64,000 nucleotides of DNA from Phocaeicola salanitronis DSM 18170 (GTDB lineage: Bacteria > Bacteroidota > Bacteroidia > Bacteroidales > Bacteroidaceae), in NCBI RefSeq assembly GCF_000190575.1, contig NC_015164.1, positions 682,001 to 746,000 on the forward strand. The letters are read 5' to 3'. Numbering within the stretch: position 1 is the stretch's first letter; every line of letters begins with the position of its first letter. Shown in pieces: positions 54,620 to 64,000 of the stretch. The translations under genes and the position numbers were made by a program. Below the pieces are notes generated by a model. The model did not search any database, had not been told where the DNA came from, and worked only from the letters and a program-made list of their open reading frames with translations.

Positions 54620-56809
54620 ATGTCTAAGTTAAGATTCAGAGTAGTAGAGAAAGCTTTTCATAAAAAGCCGGTAGAAGTAATTCCTCCTTCAGAACGTCCC
54701 AGCGAATACTTCGGGAAATATGTATTCAACCGTGAAAAGATGTTCAAATACCTGCCCAGCAAGGTATATGCCAAATTGACAGATGTCATTGATAACGGTG
54801 CGGCACTCGACCGGAGCATCGCCGATGAAGTGGCGGAAGGCATGAAGAAATGGGCGATTGAAATGGGCGTAACCCACTATACCCACTGGTTCCAGCCCCT
54901 GACCGAAGGCACCGCAGAGAAGCACGACGCTTTTGTGGAGCACGACGGCAAAGGAGGCATGCTGGAAGAATTCTCCGGAAAGCTCCTCGTACAGCAAGAA
55001 GCCGACGGCTCTTCTTTCCCCAACGGAGGCGTGCGCAATACGTTCGAAGCACGCGGATACAGTGCTTGGGACCCTTCTTCTCCGGTATTCATCGTAGACG
55101 ACACCTTGTGCATCCCTACGGTATTCATCGCCTATACCGGAGAATCGCTCGACTATAAGGCTCCGCTATTGAAATCGATTCAAGCCGTGACCAAATCGGC
55201 GCTTGATGTGGTACACTATTTCGACCCTTCCGTAAAAAAGGTTATCGCCTACTTAGGCTGGGAACAAGAATATTTCCTGGTAGACGAAGGCTTGTATGCA
55301 GCCCGCCCGGACCTATTGCTTACCGGACGTACCCTGATGGGGCACGAAGCTTCTAAGAACCAGCAATTGGAAGACCACTACTTCGGAGCGATTCCCCCGC
55401 GTGTAGCCGCTTTCATGAAAGACCTGGAAATTCAAGCCCTGGAACTGGGCATTCCCGTGAAGACCCGCCATAACGAAGTAGCCCCGAACCAATTCGAACT
55501 GGCTCCCATCTACGAAGAATGCAACCTTGCCGTAGACCATAACATGCTCATCATGTCGCTCATGCGCAAAGTGGCGCGAAACCACGGCTTCCGCGTCCTG
55601 CTCCATGAAAAGCCGTTCAAGGGAATCAACGGGTCGGGAAAACACAACAACTGGTCATTGGGGACAGATAACGGCATCCTGCTCATGGGACCGGGCAAGA
55701 CTCCCGAAGAGAACCTGCGCTTCATCACGTTCATCGTCAACACCCTGATGGCGGTATATCACCATAACGGACTGCTGAAAGCCTCCATTATGAGCGCAAC
55801 GAACGCACATCGCCTGGGAGCGCACGAAGCGCCTCCGGCAATCATCTCGTCTTTCCTCGGCACCCAGCTCAGCAAAGTGCTCGACCATCTGGAAGAAAGC
55901 ACCAATAGCGATTTAATCGCATTGGGAGACAAGCAAAGCATGCGTCTGGACATCCCGCAAATCCCTGAACTGCTGATAGACAACACCGACCGCAACCGCA
56001 CCTCGCCTTTCGCTTTCACCGGAAACCGTTTTGAGTTCCGCGCACCGGGTTCGGAAGCCAATTGCGCCAGTGCGATGATTGCCCTGAACACCGCTGTGGC
56101 AGAGCAGCTCATCCAATTCAAGAAAGACGTAGACACCCTGATAGAGGACGGCGAACCGAAGATTTCCGCCATTATCGAAGTGGTGCGCCGCTACATCAAG
56201 GAATGCAAACCCATCCGCTTCGACGGTAACGGATATAGCAAAGAATGGGAAGAAGAAGCCAAACGCCGCGGACTGGATTGCGAGACCAGCTGCCCGTTGA
56301 TATTCGACAATTACCTGAAACCGGACACCATCCGCATGTTCGAATCAACCGGTGTCATGAACCGCAAGGAACTGGAAGCCCGCAACGAAGTGAAATGGGA
56401 GATGTATACCAAGAAAATCCAGATTGAGGCACGCGTATTGGGCGACTTGGTCATGAATCACGTAGTGCCGGTGGCTATCGAATACCAGACCAAGCTGATA
56501 GACAATGCCTATAAGATGAAATCCTTGTTCGATGCCGATGAAGCCCAAACGTTATCTGCCGAGAACATAGCGATTATCAAGCAGATAGCCGAACACACCG
56601 GCTATATTAAAGAACATGTCGATGCCATGGTAGAAGCCCGAAAAGTAGCGAATAAAATCGAGGGACAACGCGAAAAAGCCATCGCTTACCACGATACAAT
56701 CGCTCCCATGCTGGAACAAATCCGCTATCACATCGACAAGCTGGAACTGATTGTAGACGACCAGATGTGGACACTTCCGAAGTACCGTGAACTGTTATTC
56801 GTAAGATAA
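54620..56809 (+). CDS. glnN: Glutamine synthetase type III
   Basis: A 729-residue GSIII, the large form typical of Bacteroidetes and some cyanobacteria. GINGSGKHNNWSLGTDNG is the ATP/metal-site motif, ETRHNEVAPNQFELAP-like sequence KTRHNEVAPNQFELAP the GSIII signature, and NRTSPFAFTGNRFEFRAPGS a further active-site segment. It assimilates ammonia. Monocistronic, 52 bp after dapL; TTnn promoter not obvious. Confidence 0.97.
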   Translation: MSKLRFRVVEKAFHKKPVEVIPPSERPSEYFGKYVFNREKMFKYLPSKVYAKLTDVIDNGAALDRSIADEVAEGMKKWAIEMGVTHYTHWFQPLTEGTAEKHDAFVEHDGKGGMLEEFSGKLLVQQEADGSSFPNGGVRNTFEARGYSAWDPSSPVFIVDDTLCIPTVFIAYTGESLDYKAPLLKSIQAVTKSALDVVHYFDPSVKKVIAYLGWEQEYFLVDEGLYAARPDLLLTGRTLMGHEASKNQQLEDHYFGAIPPRVAAFMKDLEIQALELGIPVKTRHNEVAPNQFELAPIYEECNLAVDHNMLIMSLMRKVARNHGFRVLLHEKPFKGINGSGKHNNWSLGTDNGILLMGPGKTPEENLRFITFIVNTLMAVYHHNGLLKASIMSATNAHRLGAHEAPPAIISSFLGTQLSKVLDHLEESTNSDLIALGDKQSMRLDIPQIPELLIDNTDRNRTSPFAFTGNRFEFRAPGSEANCASAMIALNTAVAEQLIQFKKDVDTLIEDGEPKISAIIEVVRRYIKECKPIRFDGNGYSKEWEEEAKRRGLDCETSCPLIFDNYLKPDTIRMFESTGVMNRKELEARNEVKWEMYTKKIQIEARVLGDLVMNHVVPVAIEYQTKLIDNAYKMKSLFDADEAQTLSAENIAIIKQIAEHTGYIKEHVDAMVEARKVANKIEGQREKAIAYHDTIAPMLEQIRYHIDKLELIVDDQMWTLPKYRELLFVR

Positions 56810-56810
56810 A

Positions 56811-56914
56811 ATGTGACAATGTGATAATGTGCTAATGTGATAATGTGGCAATGTGATAATCTATTCTCACATTGGCACATTGTTTATTGGCACATTGTTT
56901 ATTCGCACATTGTC
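56811..56914. repeat. AATGTGATAATG direct and inverted repeats
   Basis: Five AATGTG units (ATGTGACAATGTGATAATGT at 56811) run into their complements (CACATTGGCACATTGTTTAT and on, to about 56914). It may form a long hairpin that ends glnN. Confidence 0.65.
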
Positions 56915-56934
56915 CAACAAAAGCATCAGACCAA

Positions 56935-58596
56935 ATGGAATGGTTATATAATTTGTTTTTTGAGCAAACCGCCCTGCAGGCGGTCATTATCATTTCCCTT
57001 ATCATCTCTACGGGACTTGCTTTAGGGAAAATACACATCTGCGGCATCTCGCTGGGCGTGACATTCGTATTCTTCATGGGCATTTTTGCCGGGCATTTAG
57101 GCTTTGCCATCGACCCGCAAATGCTGAACTATGCCGAAAGCTTCGGGCTGGTGTTGTTCGTCTATGCCTTAGGTTTACAGGTAGGTCCGGGTTTCTTCAG
57201 TTCCCTCCGTCAAGGGGGATGCCGATTGAACCTGTTAGGGCTGGGAGTCATCGCTTTAGGTACGCTCATGGCGGTGGCACTAACCGCCTTCACCCCTATC
57301 CCCATGTCCGACATGGTAGGCATCCTGTGCGGAGCCACCACCAACACGCCGGCACTTGGGGCTGCCCAGCAGACCTTGAAACAACTGGGCGAGCCTACCA
57401 GCGGAGCCGCACTGAGCTGCGCGGTCACCTATCCGCTGGGTGTAATAGGAGTCATCTTAGCCATTATTGCGGTTAAAAAGCTATTTGTCCGCCCGTCGGA
57501 TATGGAAGAACACCCGCACGATGACCCCAATCATACGTACATCGCCACGTTCCAAGTGCATAACCCAGCCATATTCGGCAAGACCATCCACGAGTTAGTC
57601 CACATGGGGTACAGCAAATTCGTCATTTCCCGCTTGTGGAGAAACGGACAAGTATGCATCCCTACCTCTGATAAAACGCTGGAAGAGAACGACCGCTTGC
57701 TGGTAGTCACCACCGAAAAAGACGTGGCGGCACTCACCATCCTGTTCGGAGAGCAAGAACAGAAAGACTGGAACAAGGAAGACATCGACTGGAATGCCAT
57801 CGATAGCCAGCTTATCTCGAAGCATATCGTTATTTCCCGTCCCGAAATAAACGGGAAAAAGCTGGGTTCGCTCCGCCTGCGCAACATTTACGGCATCAAC
57901 ATCAGCCGGGTATTGCGAAGCGGAGTGCAATTGCTCGCCACTCCCGAACTGGTACTCCAGCTGGGAGACCGTCTGACCGTAGTAGGCGAAGCCGCCGCTA
58001 TCAAGAATGTGGAAAAAGTATTGGGCAATACCGTCAAGACACTGAAAGACCCTAACTTAGCGTCTATCTTTATCGGTATCGTGCTGGGGCTGGTCGTCGG
58101 CTCTATCCCCATTGCCATTCCGGGCATTTCCTCACCCGTCAAGTTAGGTCTCGCCGGAGGTCCCATTATAGCCGGAATCCTGATAGGCTCGTACGGGCCC
58201 CGCCTGCACATGCTCACCTACACCACCCGAAGCGCCAGCCTGATGCTCCGCGGTATCGGACTTTCCCTGTATCTCGCCTGCCTGGGGTTGGATGCCGGCG
58301 CACATTTTTTCGAAACCGTGATGCGGCCTGAAGGGGCATTGTGGGTTGGTATCGGATTTATTATTACCTTTGTACCCGTAGTCATTATGGCACTGGTCGC
58401 CTTGAGGTGTTTTCATGTCGATTTCGGCAACACCTGCGGGATGCTTTGCGGAAGCATGGCAAACCCCATGGCATTGAATTATGCCAACGACATCATCCCC
58501 AACGACAACCCTGCCGTAAGTTATGCTACCGTTTATCCGTTAGGCATGTTTACCCGCGTAATCATCGCCCAGCTGATACTGATATTGTTTTTATAA
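56935..58596 (+). CDS. YidE/YbjL-type putative transporter
   Basis: A 553-residue membrane protein with two five-helix AspT/YidE_YbjL duplication domains (residues ~10-170 and ~385-550). Between them are two TrkA-C (RCK_C) ligand-binding domains (e.g. IFGKTIHELVHMGYSKFVIS and VISRPEINGKKLGSLRLR). The family includes the aspartate-alanine exchanger AspT, but the substrate is unknown. Start MEWLYNLFFEQTALQAVIII at 56935 is preferred over 56872, which begins inside the repeat. Confidence 0.9.
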   Translation: MEWLYNLFFEQTALQAVIIISLIISTGLALGKIHICGISLGVTFVFFMGIFAGHLGFAIDPQMLNYAESFGLVLFVYALGLQVGPGFFSSLRQGGCRLNLLGLGVIALGTLMAVALTAFTPIPMSDMVGILCGATTNTPALGAAQQTLKQLGEPTSGAALSCAVTYPLGVIGVILAIIAVKKLFVRPSDMEEHPHDDPNHTYIATFQVHNPAIFGKTIHELVHMGYSKFVISRLWRNGQVCIPTSDKTLEENDRLLVVTTEKDVAALTILFGEQEQKDWNKEDIDWNAIDSQLISKHIVISRPEINGKKLGSLRLRNIYGINISRVLRSGVQLLATPELVLQLGDRLTVVGEAAAIKNVEKVLGNTVKTLKDPNLASIFIGIVLGLVVGSIPIAIPGISSPVKLGLAGGPIIAGILIGSYGPRLHMLTYTTRSASLMLRGIGLSLYLACLGLDAGAHFFETVMRPEGALWVGIGFIITFVPVVIMALVALRCFHVDFGNTCGMLCGSMANPMALNYANDIIPNDNPAVSYATVYPLGMFTRVIIAQLILILFL

Positions 58597-58604
58597 ATGC
58601 ATAC

Positions 58605-58697
58605 AATGAATAATTAATAGTTAACGATTAATAACGGGGAAGCACAGCATCATCACGATCAATTGTCAATTATTAATTATTCATTGTCAATTATTAA
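58605..58697. repeat. AATAATTAAT inverted repeat
   Basis: ATGAATAATTAATAGTTAACG on the left and CAATTATTAATTATTCATTG with a second CAATTATTAATT on the right. It lies between the transporter and fbp genes. Confidence 0.6.
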
Positions 58698-58718
58698 TTT
58701 CCTAACCTGAAAAACGAC

Positions 58719-60716
58719 ATGAAACCCTACAACCAAATCACCGCGGAAATAATTCAGGAAGACATGCGCTACCTTGAATTGCTTTCACACAGCTTCCCGA
58801 CCATAGCCGCCGCCAGCACCGAAATCATCAACCTGGAAGCGATACTCAACTTGCCCAAAGGTACCGAACACTTCCTTGCCGACCTGCACGGAGAATACGA
58901 GGCTTTCCAGCACGTGTTGCGAAACGCTTCGGGAGCCATCAAGCGGAAGGTGAACGAAATATTCGGAAACACCTTGCGCGAAGCGGAAAAAAAAGAACTC
59001 TGCACCCTCATCTATTATCCCGAACAAAAGCTGCAACTGGTGAAGGAAACGGAAAACGAATTGGAAGACTGGTATGTCATCACCCTGAACCAGCTGGTAA
59101 AGGTATGCCAGAACGTTTCGTCGAAATACACCCGGTCGAAAGTGCGGAAAGCGCTGCCCGAAGAGTTTTCATACATTATCCAAGAACTCCTGCATGAAAG
59201 CAGCATGGATCCTAACAAGCAAGCGTACATCAATGTCATCATCAGCACCATCATCGATACGCACCGCGCCGATGATTTCATCGTGGCACTATGTAACCTG
59301 ATACAACGCCTCACCATCGATACGCTCCATATCCTGGGCGACATCTTCGACCGCGGTCCCGGTCCGCACATCATCATGGACACCCTGTGCGATTACCATA
59401 ACTTCGACATCCAATGGGGAAACCACGACATCCTGTGGATGGGAGCGGCATCTGGAAACGATTGCAGCATCGCCAACGTATTACGCCTTGCCATGCGCTA
59501 CGGAAATCTTTCCGTGCTGGAAGACGGATATGGCATCAACCTCCTGCCCCTTGCCACATTTGCCATGGAGACTTATGCCAACGACCCTTGCACACTCTTC
59601 GGACCGCGCATCGACGAAGCCACCAATACAGACAACCAGAAAACCATACGCCTCATTGCCCAGATGCACAAAGCCATCAGCATCATCCAGTTCAAGCTCG
59701 AAGCCGGAATCATCCGCCGCCGCCCCGAATTCGAAATGGAAGGAAGAATGCTGCTGCACCGCATCGACTTCGACAAGCATACGGTCCGGATAGACGGGAA
59801 GGAATACCCCTTGCGCGATACCTTCTTCCCTACCGTAGACCCCAAAGACCCTTACCGCCTGAGTGCCGAAGAGCAAGACATCGTGCAGAAACTGCACAAT
59901 TCGTTTGTCGGAAGCGAGAAACTGCGCAAACACATGAAATGCCTTTTCCGTTACGGATGCATGTACAACGTATGCAACTCCAACCTGCTCTTCCATGCTT
60001 CCATGCCGCTTAACGCAGACGGCACACTGAAAGAAATAGAGATTCTGGGCAAAAAATACAAAGGGCAATCATTATTGAAACGGGTAGGCCAGCTAATCCG
60101 TACCGCCTATTTCGACGAAAACGACAGCCCCGAGAAAGCCTTCGCCCTGGATTATATGTGGTACCTGTGGTGCGGAAAAGACTCGCCTGCCTTCGACAAG
60201 GACAAGATGGCAACTTTCGAACGGTATTTCGTAAGCGACAAGGAAACCCATGTGGAAACAAAAGGGTATTACTACCAGCTACGTGACCGTGAAGACATCT
60301 GCGACATGATACTGGATGAGTTCGGCGTAGAAGGCGAACACCGCCACATCATCAACGGACACGTGCCCGTAAAAGCCGTAAAAGGCGAAAAGCCGATTAA
60401 GGCGAACGGCAAACTCATGGTGATAGACGGAGGATTCTCGAAAGCTTACCAGCCCGAAACCGGCATCGCAGGCTATACGCTGGTCTATCATTCGCGCGGC
60501 TTCCAGCTGGTTCAGCACGAACCGTTCACCTCCACCCAGCGCGCCATCGAAGAAGGGCTTGACATCAAGTCGACCACCCAAATCGTAGAAATGAGCGCCA
60601 AACGCATGATGGTGAAAGACACTGATAAAGGAAAAGAACTGGAAGTCCAAATCGAAGACCTCAAGAAACTGCTGGCAGGATACCGCACAGGGCTTATCAA
60701 GGAAAAAGCGGACTGA
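58719..60716 (+). CDS. fbp: Class III fructose-1,6-bisphosphatase
   Basis: A 665-residue gluconeogenic enzyme of the metallophosphatase-type class III, first known from Firmicutes and widespread in Bacteroides. LHILGDIFDRGPGPHIIMDT and WGNHDILWMGAA are the metallophosphoesterase motifs; HIINGHVPVKAVKGEKPIKA carries later ligands. MKPYNQITAEIIQEDMRYLE opens it. Its own terminator follows. Confidence 0.96.
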   Translation: MKPYNQITAEIIQEDMRYLELLSHSFPTIAAASTEIINLEAILNLPKGTEHFLADLHGEYEAFQHVLRNASGAIKRKVNEIFGNTLREAEKKELCTLIYYPEQKLQLVKETENELEDWYVITLNQLVKVCQNVSSKYTRSKVRKALPEEFSYIIQELLHESSMDPNKQAYINVIISTIIDTHRADDFIVALCNLIQRLTIDTLHILGDIFDRGPGPHIIMDTLCDYHNFDIQWGNHDILWMGAASGNDCSIANVLRLAMRYGNLSVLEDGYGINLLPLATFAMETYANDPCTLFGPRIDEATNTDNQKTIRLIAQMHKAISIIQFKLEAGIIRRRPEFEMEGRMLLHRIDFDKHTVRIDGKEYPLRDTFFPTVDPKDPYRLSAEEQDIVQKLHNSFVGSEKLRKHMKCLFRYGCMYNVCNSNLLFHASMPLNADGTLKEIEILGKKYKGQSLLKRVGQLIRTAYFDENDSPEKAFALDYMWYLWCGKDSPAFDKDKMATFERYFVSDKETHVETKGYYYQLRDREDICDMILDEFGVEGEHRHIINGHVPVKAVKGEKPIKANGKLMVIDGGFSKAYQPETGIAGYTLVYHSRGFQLVQHEPFTSTQRAIEEGLDIKSTTQIVEMSAKRMMVKDTDKGKELEVQIEDLKKLLAGYRTGLIKEKAD

Positions 60717-60749
60717 ACATGACTATCGAAAAGCAATGTTATTTTAGAG

Positions 60750-60789
60750 GCTCAAAATGAAAGCTATTTTTTCATTTTGAGCTTTTTTT
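60750..60789 (+). terminator. Rho-independent terminator of fbp
   Basis: Perfect 13 bp stem GCTCAAAATGAAA (60750-60762) and TTTCATTTTGAGC (60770-60782), then seven T. Confidence 0.9.
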
Positions 60790-60902
60790 ATCCTCATAGT
60801 GTTACCAAAATAATGTGCCTTACATTATGCAGGAAGGAGGGTAAAATAAAAGAAACAGGAGTCTTTCAGCCCTAAATATTTGGCGATGGCACCGATGTGT
60901 AA

Positions 60903-61805
60903 TTATATCGGATTAGGAGCTGCCCAAAAACGCTCGGCATCCGTTGTGTGTACGTCCGAAGGACGGGCGTCAGGGTCAGTGAATCCGGCAGGTGCCAATG
61001 TGATTTGACGTCCTTCCATACTATCCTCTTTGCCGTATCCGGTTTCTTCCCAACAGATGAACCAATAAAGATTCTTTGCCCAATACGAACGATAATAATC
61101 ATAATTGAAATCTTCTTTTGTGCCGTCGAGCAAGGGATGGATTTGCATCGACGAGCCGGAGATATACCGTTCCCGCATCTCTGCCAAAGACAAAGGAGTG
61201 CCTTCGGGATTGCTTATCCATGCTTGCATGTCCGAGTCTATCATGGCCCATTTGTTTTGTTCGGGAAGCCAAACCAGGTTTACCACATGGCAATCGGAAT
61301 CAAGCGTATCGGCCGGAAGGCAGGTGACGAAACGGTTGGTGATACCTTCCGCAAGCATCAGTTCATGTAACAGAATGGCATGCAGGCGGCAATTAAAGGC
61401 AGGTTCCACCTTGCGTGTATACTCCCAAAGGTCGATGGCATTACTCTTTTGAGGATATTTTGTTTGGTTGGCGTGCGGGATGTGGCTTGCTACGAACGTT
61501 GCCAAAGTGAGTGTTTTATCCCATGTAGTAGCGGAAGAATCGGTCAATAAGGTGTCGAGACGGAAATACGCATGTATCTTTTGTGCCTGAATCGTGTCTT
61601 GCCGATAAACGAAACGGTAGCGTACCGTGTCGGAAGCGTATGGCGTGGCGTGGCGGAGTAAATCAATGCGTTCTTTTTCCTCAATTTTAGACACATACGC
61701 TATCATTTGTTCCTTGAAAACGAAGCGGATAAGTAAAGCGGCGAGAACCACGATAAGAATCAGTCCGGCTAATGCATAGCCGATAACTTTCAATGCTTTT
61801 TTCAT
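60903..61805 (-). CDS. Transglutaminase-like domain protein
   Basis: A 300-residue protein with one N-terminal membrane helix (residues 5-27) and an extracytoplasmic transglutaminase-like domain. The Cys-His-Asp triad is visible as FNCRLHAILLHELML, DSDCHVVNLVWL and AMIDSDMQAW. Such domains cut or join peptides or handle small ligands; the role here is unknown. The GH43 gene is next upstream, but an inverted repeat separates them. Confidence 0.82.
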   Translation of the reverse strand: MKKALKVIGYALAGLILIVVLAALLIRFVFKEQMIAYVSKIEEKERIDLLRHATPYASDTVRYRFVYRQDTIQAQKIHAYFRLDTLLTDSSATTWDKTLTLATFVASHIPHANQTKYPQKSNAIDLWEYTRKVEPAFNCRLHAILLHELMLAEGITNRFVTCLPADTLDSDCHVVNLVWLPEQNKWAMIDSDMQAWISNPEGTPLSLAEMRERYISGSSMQIHPLLDGTKEDFNYDYYRSYWAKNLYWFICWEETGYGKEDSMEGRQITLAPAGFTDPDARPSDVHTTDAERFWAAPNPI

Positions 61806-61851
61806 AAACAGTTTTAGTTTTAATATAACTTCATCGGCGGTTTAATATATC

Positions 61852-61889
61852 TTCATCAGCCGATGAACATAGCTGCACCGGCTGATGAA
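61852..61889 (-). terminator. Inverted repeat after the GH43 gene
   Basis: TTCATCAGCCG (61852-61862) and CGGCTGATGAA (61879-61889) are a perfect 11 bp stem; a related TTCATCGGCGG lies beside it. It sits 19 bp past the GH43 stop. Confidence 0.5.
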
Positions 61890-61907
61890 AGCATGTCTCG
61901 ACAAGAT

Positions 61908-63431
61908 TCAATCCATCTCGTCCAGATTGCGCAAAACGAAATGAGTCACTTCCACTTCGCCTCCTCCTGCATAAATGGCAGGGCGTACGAAAAGGAAACC
62001 ATACAGGATATTGTGGTGGGCGCCACTGATTTCGAATGCCCATGGATACTTATGCCACTCTTTCCCGTCGGCACTATACCAAGCCGAAAGTACATGCTCG
62101 TCGTTGCGCATCTTCAGCCATAGCTTGCCCTGCTTGTTGGCTTCGGGATACAACGACTTACTCCGGCTCACCTGACCGCGGCGATACCGGAGAATCTGCT
62201 CCCGGTTAAACCCAAACCCGAAGTGATAATCTTCGTTGTAATAAGCCACCAGCCCTGCCGATGCATCCGGACTTTTCAACTCAAAACAAGCCTCCACTTC
62301 GTAGCGGTGCGCACTGGTACGAGCCAACAAAGGCGAGCCTTCTTGCGGATTATTTCCCTTGCCTTTAATAAGGATTTTGTCTTCTTCGGGGAAGAAACTG
62401 AACCGGTCGGTGATAGCATGCTCCTGATAGGTCTGCCATACCAGGTCATTCATCCGTGTTTCCTTCAGCCGTTGGGGGGCTGGCAGGGAAATGCCCCCTT
62501 CCTTCAAATGCAGCCAACCGTCTTCACCCAGAACCAGTTCGCGTATCAACGTCTGCCGTCCCAAGGTCTGGAAACCGTTTTCGTATGCATGGAAAAGCAT
62601 AAACAAGCGTCCGTCGGGCGTATCTACAATAGAGCCATGTCCTTTGCTCCACCATTTTTCCTGACGCGAACGCGTGCGGAGCAAGGGATTCTCAGGCGCA
62701 TTCTCCCACGGTCCCATGATGCTCTTGCTACGTGCCTGCACCACCATGTGGCTGGTAGGAGGTCCGGCGGTACCCCCTTCGGCAGCAAAAAGATAATAAT
62801 ACTCGCCTACTTTCTTGATGTTGATGCCTTCCAGCGAAACGCCTTCGATGTCCCATTCTTCAGGGATAGGCCATTCGTCATAAATGTGAATCGGGTCGCC
62901 CGTAATCCGTGTGCCGTCTTCCGAAAGCGGATGAAGCGTTCCTGAGCTAAGCAACAAGTAACGTTTCCCGTCGGCATCGGTGACATGTTCGGGATCTATC
63001 TCCCCGATTTTCAGGTCTACCGGCTTGCTCCAAGGACCTTCAGGACTGTCTGCCCAAATCACCATATTCGTTTTCTTCTTCTGCGCGTCACGTGTAGGCA
63101 GATAAATATAGAAACGGTCTTTATACACACACAAGTCGGGCGCCCAAATCTCGCCGTTGTATTCGGGCAAGGCTATGGAGCACGGATGCCAGTCGACCAG
63201 ATTGTCCGACTCATACACGACGAGCCCCGGCGTATAGACAAACGAGGAATGAATCATGTAATACTTGTTTCCATAACGGATGATGGAGGGGTCGGGATTG
63301 TCTCCTTCCAACAAACGGATAGTAGTACGGTCTTCATTCAGGATATCAGAAGGAGGAAGTTGTGCCTGAAGCGGTATGTTGCTTCCCAGCATGAGCAACG
63401 ATGCCAAAGCTGCAAAGGTCTGTTTTCGCAT
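61908..63431 (-). CDS. Glycoside hydrolase family 43 protein
   Basis: A 507-residue secreted enzyme (signal peptide to about residue 24, IPLQA). The N-terminal five-bladed propeller has the catalytic base in GDNPDPSIIRYGNKYYMIHS, the pKa aspartate in IWAPDLCVYKDRFYIYLP and the acid glutamate in IEGVSLEGINIKKVGEYY. The C-terminal half is a beta-sandwich (GH43_C2-like). Such enzymes act on xylan or arabinan side chains; no SusC/D pair or other polysaccharide-utilisation genes are in the window. TATATTTG at 63472-63465 is its -7 box. Confidence 0.92.
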   Translation of the reverse strand: MRKQTFAALASLLMLGSNIPLQAQLPPSDILNEDRTTIRLLEGDNPDPSIIRYGNKYYMIHSSFVYTPGLVVYESDNLVDWHPCSIALPEYNGEIWAPDLCVYKDRFYIYLPTRDAQKKKTNMVIWADSPEGPWSKPVDLKIGEIDPEHVTDADGKRYLLLSSGTLHPLSEDGTRITGDPIHIYDEWPIPEEWDIEGVSLEGINIKKVGEYYYLFAAEGGTAGPPTSHMVVQARSKSIMGPWENAPENPLLRTRSRQEKWWSKGHGSIVDTPDGRLFMLFHAYENGFQTLGRQTLIRELVLGEDGWLHLKEGGISLPAPQRLKETRMNDLVWQTYQEHAITDRFSFFPEEDKILIKGKGNNPQEGSPLLARTSAHRYEVEACFELKSPDASAGLVAYYNEDYHFGFGFNREQILRYRRGQVSRSKSLYPEANKQGKLWLKMRNDEHVLSAWYSADGKEWHKYPWAFEISGAHHNILYGFLFVRPAIYAGGGEVEVTHFVLRNLDEMD

Positions 63432-63492
63432 AATTTTGTTTGATTAGGGTTAATAAATTAAACGCAAATATATAAAATCCACACAAGAATCC

Positions 63493-63522
63493 TTGCTTTT
63501 CGATTGTTATTTTATAAATTTG
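63493..63522 (+). promoter_or_regulatory. glmS promoter
   Basis: TTG (63493-63495), exactly 19 bp, TAAATTTG (63515-63522), 30 bp before the start. It overlaps the divergent GH43 promoter region. Confidence 0.65.
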
Positions 63523-63551
63523 CGTGAACAACGAAAACGAGAAAGACAATT

Positions 63552-64000
63552 ATGTGTGGAATTGTGGGATATATCGGGAAAAGACAAGCCTACCCGATTT
63601 TAATCAAAGGACTGAAACGGCTGGAATACCGCGGATATGACAGTGCGGGAGTAGGACTGATAAACGGTTCAAATCAATTGAACATCTATAAAGCCAAAGG
63701 CAAAGTATTGAATCTGGAAGAAACCGCTGCACAAAAAGATGTGTCAGGGTGTATCGGCATTGCTCACACACGATGGGCGACCCACGGTGAACCATGCCAA
63801 GCCAATGCCCATCCTCATGTTTCCCAATCGGGCAACCTTGCACTGGTACACAATGGCATCATCGAGAACTATGCCTCGTTACGCGACCAACTCAAAGAAA
63901 AAGGATACACGTTTCAAAGCTCTACAGATACCGAAGTGCTGGTACAACTGATAGATTACCTGCAAAATTCGTACCAGATAGATTTGTTGGAAGCGGTACA
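63552..64000 (+). CDS. glmS: Glucosamine-fructose-6-phosphate aminotransferase, partial
   Basis: The first 149 codons; the gene runs off the right edge. MCGIVGYIGKRQAYPILIKG has the N-terminal catalytic cysteine (C2, exposed after methionine removal) of the glutaminase domain. LEYRGYDSAGVG and HTRWATHGEPCQANAHPH are further glutaminase motifs. The enzyme makes glucosamine-6-phosphate for peptidoglycan and lipid A. Confidence 0.95.
   Translation, partial: MCGIVGYIGKRQAYPILIKGLKRLEYRGYDSAGVGLINGSNQLNIYKAKGKVLNLEETAAQKDVSGCIGIAHTRWATHGEPCQANAHPHVSQSGNLALVHNGIIENYASLRDQLKEKGYTFQSSTDTEVLVQLIDYLQNSYQIDLLEAV

Overview
The window is chromosomal DNA of a member of the Bacteroidales, most like Bacteroides or Phocaeicola. 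The gene content fits: PyrB/PyrI, class III fructose-bisphosphatase, glutamine synthetase III, LL-diaminopimelate aminotransferase, a DUF5687 exporter with its ATPase, a GH43 enzyme and many signal-peptide lipoproteins. The promoters fit too: many genes are preceded by TTG-N19/20-TAnnTTTG, the Bacteroidetes sigma consensus. Recognisable Shine-Dalgarno sites are rare. No rRNA or tRNA gene and no complete transposon was seen.

Layout. 0.3-8.5 kb: acetyltransferase, trmD, pyrK-pyrD, an XRE regulator with an 800 bp AT-rich flank, holA, a stand-alone HsdR-N nuclease-like gene, and a zinc-ribbon/Nif3 operon. 9-16 kb: histidine phosphatase, mfd and a divergent TPR protein. 16-19.7 kb: a small accessory islet with a broken TolC gene, GrpB-like and lincosamide-nucleotidyltransferase-like genes that share one promoter sequence, a broken EamA gene and a DUF169 gene. 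20-30 kb: a minus-strand set (DUF3298 lipoprotein, rsmG, MBL hydrolase, gcvP), then lipB, an ExoX-C-like protein and PBP1A. 30-35 kb: plus-strand pyrB-pyrI-flavin reductase-porin-like-glyA-OmpA. 35-43.6 kb, minus strand: ACT protein, phenylacetate-CoA ligase, GtrA, aspS, L,D-transpeptidase, M23 peptidase and formate-THF ligase. 43.6-45.4 kb: a 1.4 kb non-coding region and an orphan HigA antitoxin. 45.7-60.7 kb, plus strand: trxB, M16 peptidase, DUF5687 permease, ABC ATPase, NlpC/P60, dapL, glnN, a YidE/YbjL-type transporter and fbp. 60.9-64 kb: transglutaminase-like protein, GH43 and the start of glmS.

Themes. One-carbon and glycine metabolism recurs (gcvP, glyA, fhs), as do pyrimidine synthesis (pyrD/K, pyrB/I) and envelope building (PBP1A, L,D-transpeptidase, M23, NlpC/P60, dapL, glmS).

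The most unusual content lies between genes. At 44,567-45,060 a consensus promoter faces an array of eleven 27-nt stem-loops. Most are spaced exactly 32 bp apart, and their stems change in a compensatory way; this is a candidate structured RNA that I do not recognise. Beside it, and again at 26.1 kb, are three ~200 bp islands with the same plan (inverted iteron-like arms around an AT-only palindrome) but different arm sequences. The window also holds many dispersed inverted-repeat elements: a 194 bp MITE (2 copies), a ~195 bp repeat that appears to encode a small peptide (2 copies), a CGCAGATT family (3), an ACACAGAG family (5), and elements nested inside others. All family names and functions here come from reading the sequence; no database search was run.
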